A program made the position numbers and the translations under genes. Below the pieces are notes generated by a model. It was not told the DNA's origin. It saw nothing but the letters and a program-made list of their open reading frames with translations, and did no database searches. DNA of 64,000 nucleotides from Hyphococcus sp. (GTDB taxonomy: Bacteria > Pseudomonadota > Alphaproteobacteria > Caulobacterales > Parvularculaceae), in the NCBI GenBank assembly GCA_021776245.1, contig JAJFGF010000014.1, positions 1 to 64,000 on the forward strand, read 5' to 3'. Every line of letters starts with the position of its first letter. The first letter of the stretch is position 1. Of the stretch, positions 10,563 to 21,311 are shown piece after piece.

Positions 10563-12314
10563 TTAGTGAAACCGCACCAACCGTCCCGGTCGCGCGCCGG
10601 TGACTTTGTCATTCGCAATCACCTGTTCGCCCGCGACCAGTGTTGCGCGATAACCGGTGACCGGCTGCAACAAGCGTTGCCCGCCGGCAGGAAGATCCTG
10701 AACCATATGCGGCGCGCCAAGGCTGAGCTTGTCGTGGTCGATGACATTGATGTCGGCGCGGGCGCCGACTTTAAGTCTCCCGCGATCATTAAGTCCCAAA
10801 TAGTCGGCGCCGTCAGCGGTGAGCATCTGGACCGCACGGGGAAGATCGATTTTCCCGTGATCACGGTCGCGGCACCAGTAAGAAAGTAGATAGGTCGGGA
10901 AACTGGCGTCACAAATTGTGCCCACATGAGCGCCGCCATCGGAAAGCCCGAGCATGGCGTTCGGATGGGTCAGCATCTTATGGACATTTTCATAATTGAA
11001 TTCGGTGTAATTATAGATCGGGAAATAAATCAGCTGGCGTCCGTCAAGCTCTAACAGCGTATCGTAAAGTTTTTCCATTGCGGAAACGCCGTCGCGCCGC
11101 GCTTGCGCCCCAAGCGATTGATCAGCGGCTTGCTCATATTCCGGTTTGTCCCCAAGCCGGAAAAACTTATTGGCGACAAGTTCAATGGCGGCGATCATCG
11201 TATCGGCAATCGGCGGGACCGATGAACCTTCACCGGCAAGTTTTACCGGTGTTTCCGCCAGGCATTTTTCTTTAAACGCCTGATCGCGCATAATCGCCAC
11301 ACGTTCATCAAGAGATTTATCCTTTATCGCAATATAACTTGGTTGCGCCATCAGCGGATGAAAGGTGCATTGCAGGCCCTGGAAAACGCCGATGCCCCGC
11401 GGCGCCACCTGAACCCGGAAATCAACGCCGTCAGCGTTCAGGCGTTCTGTCGCCTCTAAAATACGCGACCATTGATCCGGCGCCATATCGCGCTGCATCA
11501 GCGATATCGATGCGGGCCGTCCGCCGGCGCGGACAAAACTTTCGACAACTGAAAATTCCTCATCAAACTGATCGCCCTCGCGTTCGAGGTTAAAATCGCA
11601 AACAATCTGCATGACGCCGCGATTCAGTCCGTCGAATGCGGCGGCGATGCCCGTCAGCTCCCGCGCGCTTGCTTCCGAGCTTGGCGTCCAGTCGCCGTCG
11701 GCGGTGCGGTGAACATCTGTGCGCCCGATTGAAAAACCCGCCGCGCCCGCTTCAAGGGCTTCGCGCAGCATGGCCCGCATTGTCGCAATATCGTCATCGG
11801 TTGATTGTTCAAAGGCGCTCGCACGCTTGCCCATGGCGTAAACCCGGATTGGATCGTGCGGAACCATCACTGCGAAATCGATGGTGTGGGGCATCGCGTC
11901 GATGGCATTCATATAGCCGCCGAAACTCTCCCACGCCCAAGTCAGCCCTTCGTGAAGCGCTGTGCCGGGAATATCTTCAACGCCCTCCATCAGACGAATG
12001 AGGCGGTCATGATCTTGTGGTTTGACCGGGGCAAAGCCGACGCCGCAATTTCCCATCAGAATTGTTGTGACGCCGTGATTGACTGACGGTCTCAGCTCTT
12101 CATCCCACGACACCTGCCCGTCATAATGAGTGTGAAGATCGATAAATCCGGGTGTGACGATGGCGCCTGCCGCGTCAATCTCGCGGTCGGCTGCGCCTTT
12201 GCAGTCGCCAATCTCTGCGATGCGGCCGTCTTTCACGCCAATATTGGCAAGTCGTCCTTCGCCGCCGTCCCCATCATAAATTTTACCGCCGGTGATCTTG
12301 ACGTCAAATGTCAT
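10563..12314 (-). CDS. amidohydrolase family protein (N-acyl-D-amino-acid deacylase-like)
   Basis: MTFDVKITGGKIYDGDGGEG...ITPGFIDLHTHYDGQVSWD; start taken at 12314, overlapping the upstream gene's stop (ATGA). Confidence 0.87.
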   Translation of the reverse strand: MTFDVKITGGKIYDGDGGEGRLANIGVKDGRIAEIGDCKGAADREIDAAGAIVTPGFIDLHTHYDGQVSWDEELRPSVNHGVTTILMGNCGVGFAPVKPQDHDRLIRLMEGVEDIPGTALHEGLTWAWESFGGYMNAIDAMPHTIDFAVMVPHDPIRVYAMGKRASAFEQSTDDDIATMRAMLREALEAGAAGFSIGRTDVHRTADGDWTPSSEASARELTGIAAAFDGLNRGVMQIVCDFNLEREGDQFDEEFSVVESFVRAGGRPASISLMQRDMAPDQWSRILEATERLNADGVDFRVQVAPRGIGVFQGLQCTFHPLMAQPSYIAIKDKSLDERVAIMRDQAFKEKCLAETPVKLAGEGSSVPPIADTMIAAIELVANKFFRLGDKPEYEQAADQSLGAQARRDGVSAMEKLYDTLLELDGRQLIYFPIYNYTEFNYENVHKMLTHPNAMLGLSDGGAHVGTICDASFPTYLLSYWCRDRDHGKIDLPRAVQMLTADGADYLGLNDRGRLKVGARADINVIDHDKLSLGAPHMVQDLPAGGQRLLQPVTGYRATLVAGEQVIANDKVTGARPGRLVRFH

Positions 12315-13228
12315 TGCTTCGCCTTTCGCCAGTCCAGAAATCGGAAGAAGGCGATCATAGCGCCGCCGGAAACGAAGTGCCAAACACCCCATACAGCTGC
12401 AATCGCTGCAGCGCCGCCGAGGCCATTCAACTGGCCGAGGAGGAGAACTACGGCAAGGCCGGCATTTTGAATGCCAACTTCGAATGTAAGGGAGCGCTGG
12501 CGCGCAATATCCTTCGATATCAGCCGCCCGGCGCCTGCGCCCAGCGCAAAAGCGGCGGCATTATGAGCAACCACGGGGACAGCGATCAGCATCCAACTCG
12601 CTTTGATCAGCGGCCAGAAACCGAGCACGCCACTGACGATTACAAAGGCGAGGATCGCTGCGCCGAGGATTGCCAGCGGGCCGCGTATGCGATCGGACAG
12701 TTTGGGAAGATAATGTGCGGTCACCATCCCCGCCGCCAGCGGCCCCGCGAGCAGGGCCGTCGTCTGCATAATGAATACCAGTCGATTAAAGTTGATGGTT
12801 TCCAGGAGGCCGGCTGTGGGGGGGTAAAGACCCGACCAGAACAAAATCGCCGCCGGCGTCCAAAAGGCGGCGATCACGCTCGATCCGGCAGTGAGCGAGA
12901 CCGAATAGGCGGTATCGCCGCGTGCGGCATAAGTCATAAAATTCGATACATTGCCGCCAGGGCAGGCGGCGACCACGATCATCCCGAGCGCAATCGACGG
13001 CGAGGCTTGGAGAAGGGCGGCGAGCGCCAGCGTGATTGCCGGCAGGCCAATGATCTGAGCGGCGAGACCACCCCAGAATTGACCCGGCGCGTCCCGTAGA
13101 AATGAAAAATGCTCGCGTCTCAAGCCCAGCGCGATCGCGAACATCATCGCCATGATGGCGAGCGCCAGCAATGTCTGTGCGGTAGGTTCAAGGACAATCG
13201 TGACTTGGTCGAGCGTTTCAGGATTCAT
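12311..13228 (-). CDS. bile acid:sodium symporter family (BASS) protein
   Basis: Multi-TM protein with MIVVAACPGGNVSNFMTYAARGDTAYSVSLT, typical of the SBF family. Confidence 0.87.
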   Translation of the reverse strand: MNPETLDQVTIVLEPTAQTLLALAIMAMMFAIALGLRREHFSFLRDAPGQFWGGLAAQIIGLPAITLALAALLQASPSIALGMIVVAACPGGNVSNFMTYAARGDTAYSVSLTAGSSVIAAFWTPAAILFWSGLYPPTAGLLETINFNRLVFIMQTTALLAGPLAAGMVTAHYLPKLSDRIRGPLAILGAAILAFVIVSGVLGFWPLIKASWMLIAVPVVAHNAAAFALGAGAGRLISKDIARQRSLTFEVGIQNAGLAVVLLLGQLNGLGGAAAIAAVWGVWHFVSGGAMIAFFRFLDWRKAKQ

Positions 13229-13237
13229 TTCTGCGGA

Positions 13238-13543
13238 TTAACCATTGACCGCGAAAAACAAAATCGCGCCGCGCGCAAGCAGCGTTGCCGCCAGGGTCGC
13301 GATCAGATTTTTGCCGCTCGCCCAACCGATCATCGCACCGAAGAAGGCGGCGCTGATGCTGGCGACCCAGAACCCGGTCGCATTGAAAATATCCAGAAAA
13401 ATCCAGACGCCGCTTGAAATTGCAAATGAAGCAAATGCGGCGACAATCAGATGAATGAGCAAATTGCTGTTTTTCAAACTTGAAGCGCCTTCCCTTGTGG
13501 CGTCAATGACTGGCGTTGGGATTTTAGTAAAAACCCCAGACAT
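13238..13543 (-). CDS. small hypothetical membrane protein
   Basis: 101 aa ORF with predicted TM segments; codirectional with neighbours. Confidence 0.5.
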   Translation of the reverse strand: MSGVFTKIPTPVIDATREGASSLKNSNLLIHLIVAAFASFAISSGVWIFLDIFNATGFWVASISAAFFGAMIGWASGKNLIATLAATLLARGAILFFAVNG

Positions 13544-14042
13544 AAAGGCGCGTCATAATTAGCGCTATCGATAAACCTATCCAGAGCGTCTGGCGCATGC
13601 GCAAATTCCCATACCAGGCCGGTAACAGCCCTGCACTTACATTGTTGAGATCTCGGAACAGCACATAAATCATTAGAAGAAGAATGATCAGATGGCGCCA
13701 AACGGCGCCGACCGATAAGAAAAATGTGCCGCTTGGCAGCATGACAAAGAGCGCTGCCAGCGCCACCAGAATGCCGGGCAAAAAGTTGTGGGCGTAGTTT
13801 GCATTCAAGCCTGCCCCTGCGCCGACGCCCGATAAATAAATGACAATAACGCCGCCATAAACAAGCGCGAACTGATGAAAATCAAGCGCGATATGTTGCG
13901 GCAGAACAACCGGGCTGAGCCACAAGGCGACTGCTGCAGCAATAAACGGGATTACGCCGTAAAGGCCGAGCTGTGTCATTTCCTCGCTCTGCTGCGCGGG
14001 CATCAGGCGCCGCCCTGCATCAAGGGTTGAATTGTCAGGCAA
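13524..14042 (-). CDS. DUF3429-like membrane protein
   Basis: LGLYGVIPFIAAAVALWLSP...FALVYGGVIVIYLSGVGAG; five-TM pattern. Confidence 0.65.
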   Translation of the reverse strand: MPDNSTLDAGRRLMPAQQSEEMTQLGLYGVIPFIAAAVALWLSPVVLPQHIALDFHQFALVYGGVIVIYLSGVGAGAGLNANYAHNFLPGILVALAALFVMLPSGTFFLSVGAVWRHLIILLLMIYVLFRDLNNVSAGLLPAWYGNLRMRQTLWIGLSIALIMTRLYVWGFY

Positions 14043-14093
14043 TTTACGAGCGTCGTCATTGACCCCTCCATAAGGGACAATAGCCTAAAAAAT

Positions 14094-14864
14094 CTATTTG
14101 CGGAACGCGAGCGATGCGACCCAACCGGCCAAAAGCGACAAGACAACGCATAAAATGCCATAAGAGACAGGCTGCTGGTGGGCGAGGTCGTAAATGCCTC
14201 GCTCGACGCCGACTTTGTTGACGTTAAGCGCTGCGCTGTCCTGTCCCAGCAACACGCCGTCGCGGTAAAGATAAACGGCAACGCTATAAATGCCGACAGG
14301 CGTCGTCGCGGGAAGGTCGACCTTGATTGAAAACAGTGCGCCTTTTTTGAAACTGACCCCGCCGACCCTGTCCTGGTAAAGTCCCTGATATTCAATTTCT
14401 GTCAAAAATGCGTTTTTGTAGAGCTCGTTATGCGCCGGCTCGGCGGCAATCCCGCTGGCTGCTTCGGCTGCCTTGTCCGCTGTAAATTCGATGAAATTTG
14501 CGCCAAGTCGATATGACGCCTGATCAGGCAGCGTTGCAATGTCAGTGATCGGGCGCGTCGCATTTGTCAGGTAAAGGCCGGGAGCCCCCTCAATGATATG
14601 CGTATCGCCCGGAGCCCATATCAGATTTTTCTTCTCAAGCCGGCGAATCCGGAATTTCGATGCGGGGCCGCGAATAACCGAAATGATGTCAATTGTTTCG
14701 GCCGGGTTTTCAACGCCGGTTACCGCGCCGAATAATGTCAAATGGGCGCCGGCAAATCCCGTATCGACTTCTACACGTTCGTCAGTAAGCGCAATGGCAA
14801 TGTCGGCGGCGCCGGCCGCTGAGACCGCCCACATCAAAAAAAGCGCGGCAAGTGCGAGCTTCAT
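14094..14864 (-). CDS. TIGR02186-like membrane-anchored protein
   Basis: Signal peptide MKLALAALFLMWAVSAAGA, C-terminal TM; overlaps the downstream end of a TauE/SafE gene, the usual context of this family. Confidence 0.7.
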   Translation of the reverse strand: MKLALAALFLMWAVSAAGAADIAIALTDERVEVDTGFAGAHLTLFGAVTGVENPAETIDIISVIRGPASKFRIRRLEKKNLIWAPGDTHIIEGAPGLYLTNATRPITDIATLPDQASYRLGANFIEFTADKAAEAASGIAAEPAHNELYKNAFLTEIEYQGLYQDRVGGVSFKKGALFSIKVDLPATTPVGIYSVAVYLYRDGVLLGQDSAALNVNKVGVERGIYDLAHQQPVSYGILCVVLSLLAGWVASLAFRK

Positions 14865-15775
14865 TAGAACGCCTCCATTATAAAGAGAGACGATGGCGCC
14901 GCCACAAGGCCGACCAAAAGCCGCGCGCAAACCGCAAGAACAATCAGCGCCAGGAGCGCGCGAAGATGTTCAGCTTTCAATTTGACGCCAGCGCGCGCGC
15001 CGAGCTGAGCGCCGATGACACCGCCCGAAAGCAACAGCAACGACAAAACAATATCGACCGTCTGGTTCGCTGTTGCGTGCAGGACGGTGGTGATCGCTGT
15101 CACAAAAATGATCTGAAAAAGCGACGTGCCGACGACGATATTTGTCGGCAGCTTCAAAATATAAAGCATCGCCGGCACCATGATAAAGCCGCCGCCGACG
15201 CCCATGATCGCGGCGAGAACGCCGACCAGAAATCCAAGTATAATCGGCGGGATCGGGCTGATGTAAAGTTGAGAACGGCGAAATCGCATAGCGAATGGCA
15301 TTGCCGCCATCCAACCAACGCTGCGATGTCTGCGTCGCCGGGGCTTAGCATCGGGCGAACGCAAAAGCGTACGCAAGCTTTCAGTCAACATCAGGGCGCC
15401 AATCAAGCCAAGAAAGACTACATAGGAAAGCGAGATCAGTATCTCGACCTGGCCGATTTCCCGTAAATATCGAAAGATCAATATCCCGACCAGAGCGCCT
15501 GCAGCGCCGCCAAGGACAAGAAATCCGCCCATCAGAAAATCCACGGTCTGACGCTTGAGATGCGCCAGCACGCCGGAAACAGATGAGGCGACAATCTGGG
15601 ATGCTTCCGTGCCCACAGCGACCGCAGGCGGAATGCCGTAAAATATCAATAGCGGCGTCATTAGAAAGCCGCCGCCGACGCCAAACATGCCGGACAGAAA
15701 TCCCACAGCGCCGCCCATCATCACAATGATGAAGGGATCGACTGGCATCTCCGCGATGGGGAGATAAATCTGCAT
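14864..15775 (-). CDS. sulfite exporter TauE/SafE family protein
   Basis: Duplicated GxxxGFLSGMFGVGGGFLMTPLL / GFLVGVLAAIMGVGGGFIMVPAML halves. Confidence 0.9.
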   Translation of the reverse strand: MQIYLPIAEMPVDPFIIVMMGGAVGFLSGMFGVGGGFLMTPLLIFYGIPPAVAVGTEASQIVASSVSGVLAHLKRQTVDFLMGGFLVLGGAAGALVGILIFRYLREIGQVEILISLSYVVFLGLIGALMLTESLRTLLRSPDAKPRRRRHRSVGWMAAMPFAMRFRRSQLYISPIPPIILGFLVGVLAAIMGVGGGFIMVPAMLYILKLPTNIVVGTSLFQIIFVTAITTVLHATANQTVDIVLSLLLLSGGVIGAQLGARAGVKLKAEHLRALLALIVLAVCARLLVGLVAAPSSLFIMEAF

Positions 15776-15932
15776 GATTGAAAATGGCCGGAACTATGGA
15801 ACGCTTTGATGCATTCTTATAGGCGCCGCGCGCCAGCGCCTGCAAGCGACGCCGTTTGTTTTTGTTGATGGGAATATGAATCGGGGGCGTTTCGCGACAA
15901 TAATCCGGAAACTACATTGTCTTGGAAAAAGT

Positions 15933-18785
15933 CTAGTTCGTCGTCGAGATTTCGTTCGCTGCCGGATCAGGCGTCTGAGGAGCCCAGGCGGCGATTGCCG
16001 CATCAACATCCTGGCGCTGCGCGGCGCTCAAGGCCACTGCGACGCCAGCAGCGAGTGGGCCCGCCTGCTGGTCGCCATTTTTTGCAGCGAGTGAATACCA
16101 ATAATAGGCTTGGCCTGCATCCTGAACAGCTGAAGCCGCTCCATCGCCGCTTGGATGGTAAATCGCGCCAAGATTATATTGCGAGTCCACAAGGCCAAAA
16201 TTTGCGGCGCGTTCAAACCAGCTGATCGCTTCTCTTGTGTCTGCTGCGCCGCCATCGCCCCGTGCGGTCATCACGCCGATGCGATGGGTTGCAAGGACAT
16301 TGCCCCCATTAGCCGCCCGGCGGAACCACAAACGCGCCTGCCCAAGGTCCTGATCAACGCCCTGACCGGTCTTGTAGAGCTCGCCAAGCTGTAATTGCGC
16401 CGGCGGGTAACCAAGTGCTGCGGCGTCCTGCAGTTTTGCAATCGCCGCGGCGTTGTCAGTATCGCTGCCTGCTGCGTTGAGGGCGGTCATGCTTTCCGTA
16501 TAAAGCGTACGCGGATTAATAGCCGGCGCCGTCGGCAGCGCGGCGACGATTTCGGTTCCGTCGTTTACCGGCGCAGTTACTGCCGGTTGCGATGCGGTGA
16601 TCGATGGCGGTGCGTTATTGGCGCCAGGTTTGAACACCAGATCCTTAACCAGGAAAAACAGTGCAGCGGCTGCCAGAATGATCGCCACGCCAAGAGCCAA
16701 GGTTACAGGCCTGGCCGTTACCGTCGCTTTGATCGTTGCAAAGGCCGCCTTGTCCCCGGTTTGCGGGTCGGCGAAATCCAAATCACTGGCCTCAGGTTTT
16801 TTATCGGCGTCGTCGGATTTATCTTGCCTGGCGAATCGGCTGGTTATCGACGCCAATGCGCCAGTAAGTTTTGCACTCAGTCCTTTTTTATCATTGCCGG
16901 CCGCCGCCGCTTCTGCGGCGTCGGTTTCCGGCGCGGCACCCTGCGCCGCCGGAGATTGATCTTGTCCATCTTCTTCAGCTTCAATGCGGCGTTTCTGGCG
17001 TGCGCGCGCAGCAAGGATCGCTTTTTGCTTTGGCGTTAATTTACGGCGTAATGGTTTGCCGCTTACGACCGCATGCTGCGTTGCTTCCTTCGCCCGTCGT
17101 CTGGCGGCTTTCAGATAGTCTTCTCCCTCGGCCTCAGGCGACGGTTCCGCAGAGAGGACCGGCGGCTTGCCGGCAAGCATTGCTTTGGCGGCGGCGCGAG
17201 CTGATTGATTTTCTGTTTCGGCGCTGGCAGGCGCCGCCTCTGTAGATTCGCCTGCAGTCTCCAGTCCTTGAGTTTCCGAATTCGCGGTTAGTGCATCAAG
17301 GTCGGCAAAAATTGAATCGAGATCGTCATCATCTTCTTCGTCATCATCTTCGTCACTTTCGGCCGCGTCCAAATCTGCTGCTTCCGGCGTCGATGACGTA
17401 TCCTCAACCGACTTGCTGCCGGATTTTCCGCCGCTGAACGCCTCTTGCACTTCAGAAAGCAACGCGCGCGCCTGGTTTGCCGCCGACGATTCGGATAGAT
17501 CGCCTTCGTCCGGTTCGCCTGCTTCTGGGTCGTCGTCGAAATCGAAGCTGAAATCGTCGCTTTGTTCGCCATCGGTTGCACCGGCCGCGACGGGTTCCTC
17601 GTCGTCATCGAACGAAAACGGATCTTCGTCGGCGTCCTCGCTGATCGCGGTTTCTTCAACCGTGTCTTGATCAGGGCCGGCGTCGCCAATCATGCGCTCG
17701 ACATCATCGCTGATATCAAACGCCAGCGGCGTTGCCGTTTTGGCCTCGGCTTCAGTTTCCTCGCCCTCGTCATTGTCTTGCGCTTTTGAGCCGGCGCCTA
17801 CATTTTCCAGCCGGCCGATCACATCGCTAAGAGAATCCTGCAGCGTTGCAATCCGTGCATCGGTTTCTTCGCGTGCAGCATCGATTGCGGCGTCAATATC
17901 GCTGCGGCTGGCTTCTCGACCGCTTTCTCCGCTTAATTGTTCACGCAATTCGGTCATCGTCTCGGTGACTTTTTGAACGCCTTCGGCGCTGCGCAACTCT
18001 GCGGCGTCAATCTGGTCTGCGAGTTTGGAAATGACGCCTTCAAGCGCGCGAATCTGATCGCCGCCGCGTTTGATTTCGTCGCCCAGGATGCGCAGGCGCG
18101 AGCCGGTCTGTTCGACAAATTCCGGATCAACCGAAGCTGCGGCGTCGTTCCTTATCTTCGTCGCTTCGCTTGCAATCCGTTCGGCGCGCGTGATGCGGGT
18201 TGAAAGGCCGTCAATCGCGTCTTTCAAGAATGCAACGCCTGACGAGGCGTCGCTGTCCCCGCCGGCCTGGTCTATGCGCGCGGCAAGTTCCTGAAGCTGG
18301 CGCTCATTTGCGTCAATCCGTTCAAGTGAGGTTTTATGCGCGTTATTGAACTGAACAGCGACTTGGGTCACCGCCTTTTCAAGTGCTTTTAACGCGTCAA
18401 CACGCTGGCGGTCGCCGCCGTCTCGCTCCAGCCGTTCGAGGCGGGCGGCGAGATCATCACTGGATCCTTCGGCTGGTTTGACGCGCTCCAGACGCTGTGT
18501 GCGCTCGACAACGCCGCCAATATTGCGCGACAGTTCGCTGACCGCGGCAGCGCTGGCGGATTCCATTTCTCCAAGCCGCTTATTCAGATGCTCTATGGCA
18601 GTGACCAGATCGGCTAACTTCAGCCCTTCGATCTCGCCATTGGAGCTTTGTGGATCGCCCGAAATATAGATCATTTGATTGAGCCATTCGCCGACCGTCA
18701 TGCCCTCGCGCCGCGCGGCTTCTTTTGCCGTCTCGCGAGCGTCGCGTTCAATTCCTTTTACGCTCCATGGGGCGTTTGATTTCAT
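15933..18785 (-). CDS. PodJ/Sel1-repeat-like polar localization protein
   Basis: MKSNAPWSVKGIERDARETAKEAARREGMTVGEWLNQMI N-terminus, coiled coil, long acidic disordered region, one TM, and C-terminal Sel1 repeats (AAALGYPPAQLQLGELYKTGQGV...). Start placed at 18785. Confidence 0.8.
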   Translation of the reverse strand: MKSNAPWSVKGIERDARETAKEAARREGMTVGEWLNQMIYISGDPQSSNGEIEGLKLADLVTAIEHLNKRLGEMESASAAAVSELSRNIGGVVERTQRLERVKPAEGSSDDLAARLERLERDGGDRQRVDALKALEKAVTQVAVQFNNAHKTSLERIDANERQLQELAARIDQAGGDSDASSGVAFLKDAIDGLSTRITRAERIASEATKIRNDAAASVDPEFVEQTGSRLRILGDEIKRGGDQIRALEGVISKLADQIDAAELRSAEGVQKVTETMTELREQLSGESGREASRSDIDAAIDAAREETDARIATLQDSLSDVIGRLENVGAGSKAQDNDEGEETEAEAKTATPLAFDISDDVERMIGDAGPDQDTVEETAISEDADEDPFSFDDDEEPVAAGATDGEQSDDFSFDFDDDPEAGEPDEGDLSESSAANQARALLSEVQEAFSGGKSGSKSVEDTSSTPEAADLDAAESDEDDDEEDDDDLDSIFADLDALTANSETQGLETAGESTEAAPASAETENQSARAAAKAMLAGKPPVLSAEPSPEAEGEDYLKAARRRAKEATQHAVVSGKPLRRKLTPKQKAILAARARQKRRIEAEEDGQDQSPAAQGAAPETDAAEAAAAGNDKKGLSAKLTGALASITSRFARQDKSDDADKKPEASDLDFADPQTGDKAAFATIKATVTARPVTLALGVAIILAAAALFFLVKDLVFKPGANNAPPSITASQPAVTAPVNDGTEIVAALPTAPAINPRTLYTESMTALNAAGSDTDNAAAIAKLQDAAALGYPPAQLQLGELYKTGQGVDQDLGQARLWFRRAANGGNVLATHRIGVMTARGDGGAADTREAISWFERAANFGLVDSQYNLGAIYHPSGDGAASAVQDAGQAYYWYSLAAKNGDQQAGPLAAGVAVALSAAQRQDVDAAIAAWAPQTPDPAANEISTTN

Positions 18786-19075
18786 CGTTTTCACCGTTTC
18801 CGCTGGGGCGGAATTCCCCTTTTTTTCGACCTTTGCGCCAGCAATCAGGATCGCCAAGGCGAAACAGTTGACGGTTAAAGTGCTTCGCGCATGTCGCAAA
18901 GCCAAAAACACGGCCACATGCGCCGCAGCACAACTTCCGGTCGTTAAAGAAAGGTTAAGGCTGATTCGGCGAACGGTCACATTTTTTCCGCGCTGCGATA
19001 TGCGCTTTCGCCTGCCGAATCATAGGTCTAGATTGAATGCGAGCGATAACCTTCCGACTAACGGAGATTTTCCCC

Positions 19076-20869
19076 ATGACGACCTACGCCGCCCCCCTAA
19101 AAGATATGCAATTCGTGTTGAATGACGTTTTGCAGATTTCGAAATATTCAAATCTGCCGGGTTTTGCCGACGCCTCGGAAGATGTGGTCGAAGCGATCCT
19201 CGAAGAAGGCGCCAAAATGGCCGCCAATGTCCTCCATCCGATCAATCAGTCCGGCGATAAGGAGGGTTGCACCCGCCATGATGACGCCTCGGTGACGACG
19301 CCAAAGGGATTTAAGGAGGCCTATCAGGTCTACAAGGAGGGCGGCTGGCAAGGGCTTTCCTTCGATCCCGAATATGGCGGGCAGGGCTTGCCGTACCTTC
19401 TTGCGGTGGCGGTCAGCGAGATGGTGTCGGCGGCTAATATGGCGTTCGGCATGTATCCGGGACTGGCGCGCGGCGCGGCGGACGCGATTTACGCGCACGG
19501 GACCGATGAGCAGAAACAGAAATATCTGCCGAACATGATCGCCGGCGAATGGGGCGGGACGATGAATCTCACCGAGCCTCATTGCGGCACTGATCTGGGG
19601 CTTTTGCGCACCAAAGCCGTTCCACAAGGCGACGGGGCGTATAAAATTTCCGGGACGAAAATATTTATCTCCGCCGGCGAACATGATTTGACCGACAATA
19701 TCATCCATCTGGTCATCGCGCGCATCGAAGGGGCGCCGGATGGCGTGAAAGGCATCTCGCTTTTCATTGTCCCGAAATTCCACGTCAATGACGATGGCTC
19801 CCTGGGCGAGCGCAATACAGTTTCCTGCGGCTCCATCGAAGAGAAGATGGGCATTCACGCCAATTCAACCTGTGTGATGAATTTTGACGATGCGACTGGC
19901 TATCTCCTCGGCGAGGAGAACAAAGGCCTGAAAGCAATGTTCACGATGATGAACGAAGCCCGTCTCGGCGTCGGCATGCAGGGAATGGCGATTTCCGAAG
20001 TCGCCTATCAAAACAGCGCCGCCTACGCCAAAGACCGGTTGCAGGGCAGGGCCCTTGTCGGAGGTCCGGCGGAACCGGATAAGCCCGCTGATCCGATTAT
20101 CGTCCACCCGGATGTGCGCCGCATGTTGATGGATCATCGCGCATTTACCGAAGGCGCGCGCGCCTGGATGTATTGGTCGGCGCTCCACGCCGACCTTCAG
20201 CATAAGGCGGAAGACGAGGCGACCCGCCAAAAAGCCGAAGATTACATGGGTTTGATGACGCCGATCCTGAAGGCTTATCTGACAGACAAAGGCTACGCCC
20301 ACGCCACCAACGCCCAGCAGGTGCTCGGCGGTCATGGTTATATTCAGGAATGGGGCATGGAACAATTTGTGCGCGATGCGCGCATCGCCATGATCTATGA
20401 AGGCGCCAACGGCATTCAGGCGCTTGACCTTGTGGGTCGCAAGCTGATGAAGGATGGCGGACGCGCCTGGCAAAGCTTTTTTTCGGAAGTCGACGAGTTC
20501 ATCAGCGACAATCAGGGTAATGAGGAATTAAAACAATTTCTTGACGGCCTTTCCTCCGCAAAAAAAGATGTTGAAGAGGCGACGCAATGGATGGCCGCCA
20601 ATGCAATGCAGAATTTCAATAATGCCGGGGCGGGTTCGGTCGATTACCTCAATATGTGGGCGCTTCTTTGTCTCGCCCATGGCTGGGCGCAGATGGCGAA
20701 GGCGGCAATCGAGAAAAAAGCGGCCGGCGACAGCGACGCCTTTTACGCCAATAAGCTGATTACCGGGCGCTATTTCATTGAACGCCTGCTGCCGGATACC
20801 GTGTCGCATCTGGCGAAGCTAAAAACCGGCGCCGACGCTATGATGGCGTTGCCGGCAGAGGCGTTCTGA
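19076..20869 (+). CDS. acyl-CoA dehydrogenase (large type with C-terminal extension)
   Basis: MTTYAAPLKDMQFVLNDVLQ...GGTMNLTEPHCGTDLGLLRTKA...GGHGYIQEWGMEQFVRDARI. Confidence 0.93.
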   Translation: MTTYAAPLKDMQFVLNDVLQISKYSNLPGFADASEDVVEAILEEGAKMAANVLHPINQSGDKEGCTRHDDASVTTPKGFKEAYQVYKEGGWQGLSFDPEYGGQGLPYLLAVAVSEMVSAANMAFGMYPGLARGAADAIYAHGTDEQKQKYLPNMIAGEWGGTMNLTEPHCGTDLGLLRTKAVPQGDGAYKISGTKIFISAGEHDLTDNIIHLVIARIEGAPDGVKGISLFIVPKFHVNDDGSLGERNTVSCGSIEEKMGIHANSTCVMNFDDATGYLLGEENKGLKAMFTMMNEARLGVGMQGMAISEVAYQNSAAYAKDRLQGRALVGGPAEPDKPADPIIVHPDVRRMLMDHRAFTEGARAWMYWSALHADLQHKAEDEATRQKAEDYMGLMTPILKAYLTDKGYAHATNAQQVLGGHGYIQEWGMEQFVRDARIAMIYEGANGIQALDLVGRKLMKDGGRAWQSFFSEVDEFISDNQGNEELKQFLDGLSSAKKDVEEATQWMAANAMQNFNNAGAGSVDYLNMWALLCLAHGWAQMAKAAIEKKAAGDSDAFYANKLITGRYFIERLLPDTVSHLAKLKTGADAMMALPAEAF

Positions 20870-20886
20870 TCGGTTTTGAGGGATGA

Positions 20887-21303
20887 TTAATCCGGCGGCC
20901 CGATAGTGATTGCCGCCGGATCAAGATCTTTGATCTTGCATTCCCAGATTGTGACAACGCGCCATCCCAGCCGCCTTAAGGCGGCGGCGTTTTTGCGATC
21001 GCGGGCTTTGTTGCGCGCGATTTTCTCGGTCCAATAGGCGCGATTGGTTTTCGGCACGCGTTTGCCGCGCTTGCAATTGTGCCCATGCCAGAAACATCCG
21101 TGAACGAATATCACCGTGCGGTGTTTTGGAAAGACGAGATCCGGCTTGCCCGGCAGATTTTTCACATTCAGGCGATAACGAAACCCAAGTGAAAACAGCG
21201 CTTTGCGCAGGGCGATTTCAGGTTTTGTATTCTCCGATTTGACCGCGCGCATAATCGCGGAACGTTTTTCCGGAGAAAAGACATCGGCGCGCTGCCGGGT
21301 CAT
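20887..21303 (-). CDS. vsr: very short patch repair endonuclease
   Basis: RSAIMRAVKSENTKPEIALRKALFSLGFRYRLN...PDLVFPKHRTVIFVHGCFWHGHNC; canonical Vsr motifs. Confidence 0.94.
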   Translation of the reverse strand: MTRQRADVFSPEKRSAIMRAVKSENTKPEIALRKALFSLGFRYRLNVKNLPGKPDLVFPKHRTVIFVHGCFWHGHNCKRGKRVPKTNRAYWTEKIARNKARDRKNAAALRRLGWRVVTIWECKIKDLDPAAITIGPPD

Positions 21304-21311
21304 TTACGCCG

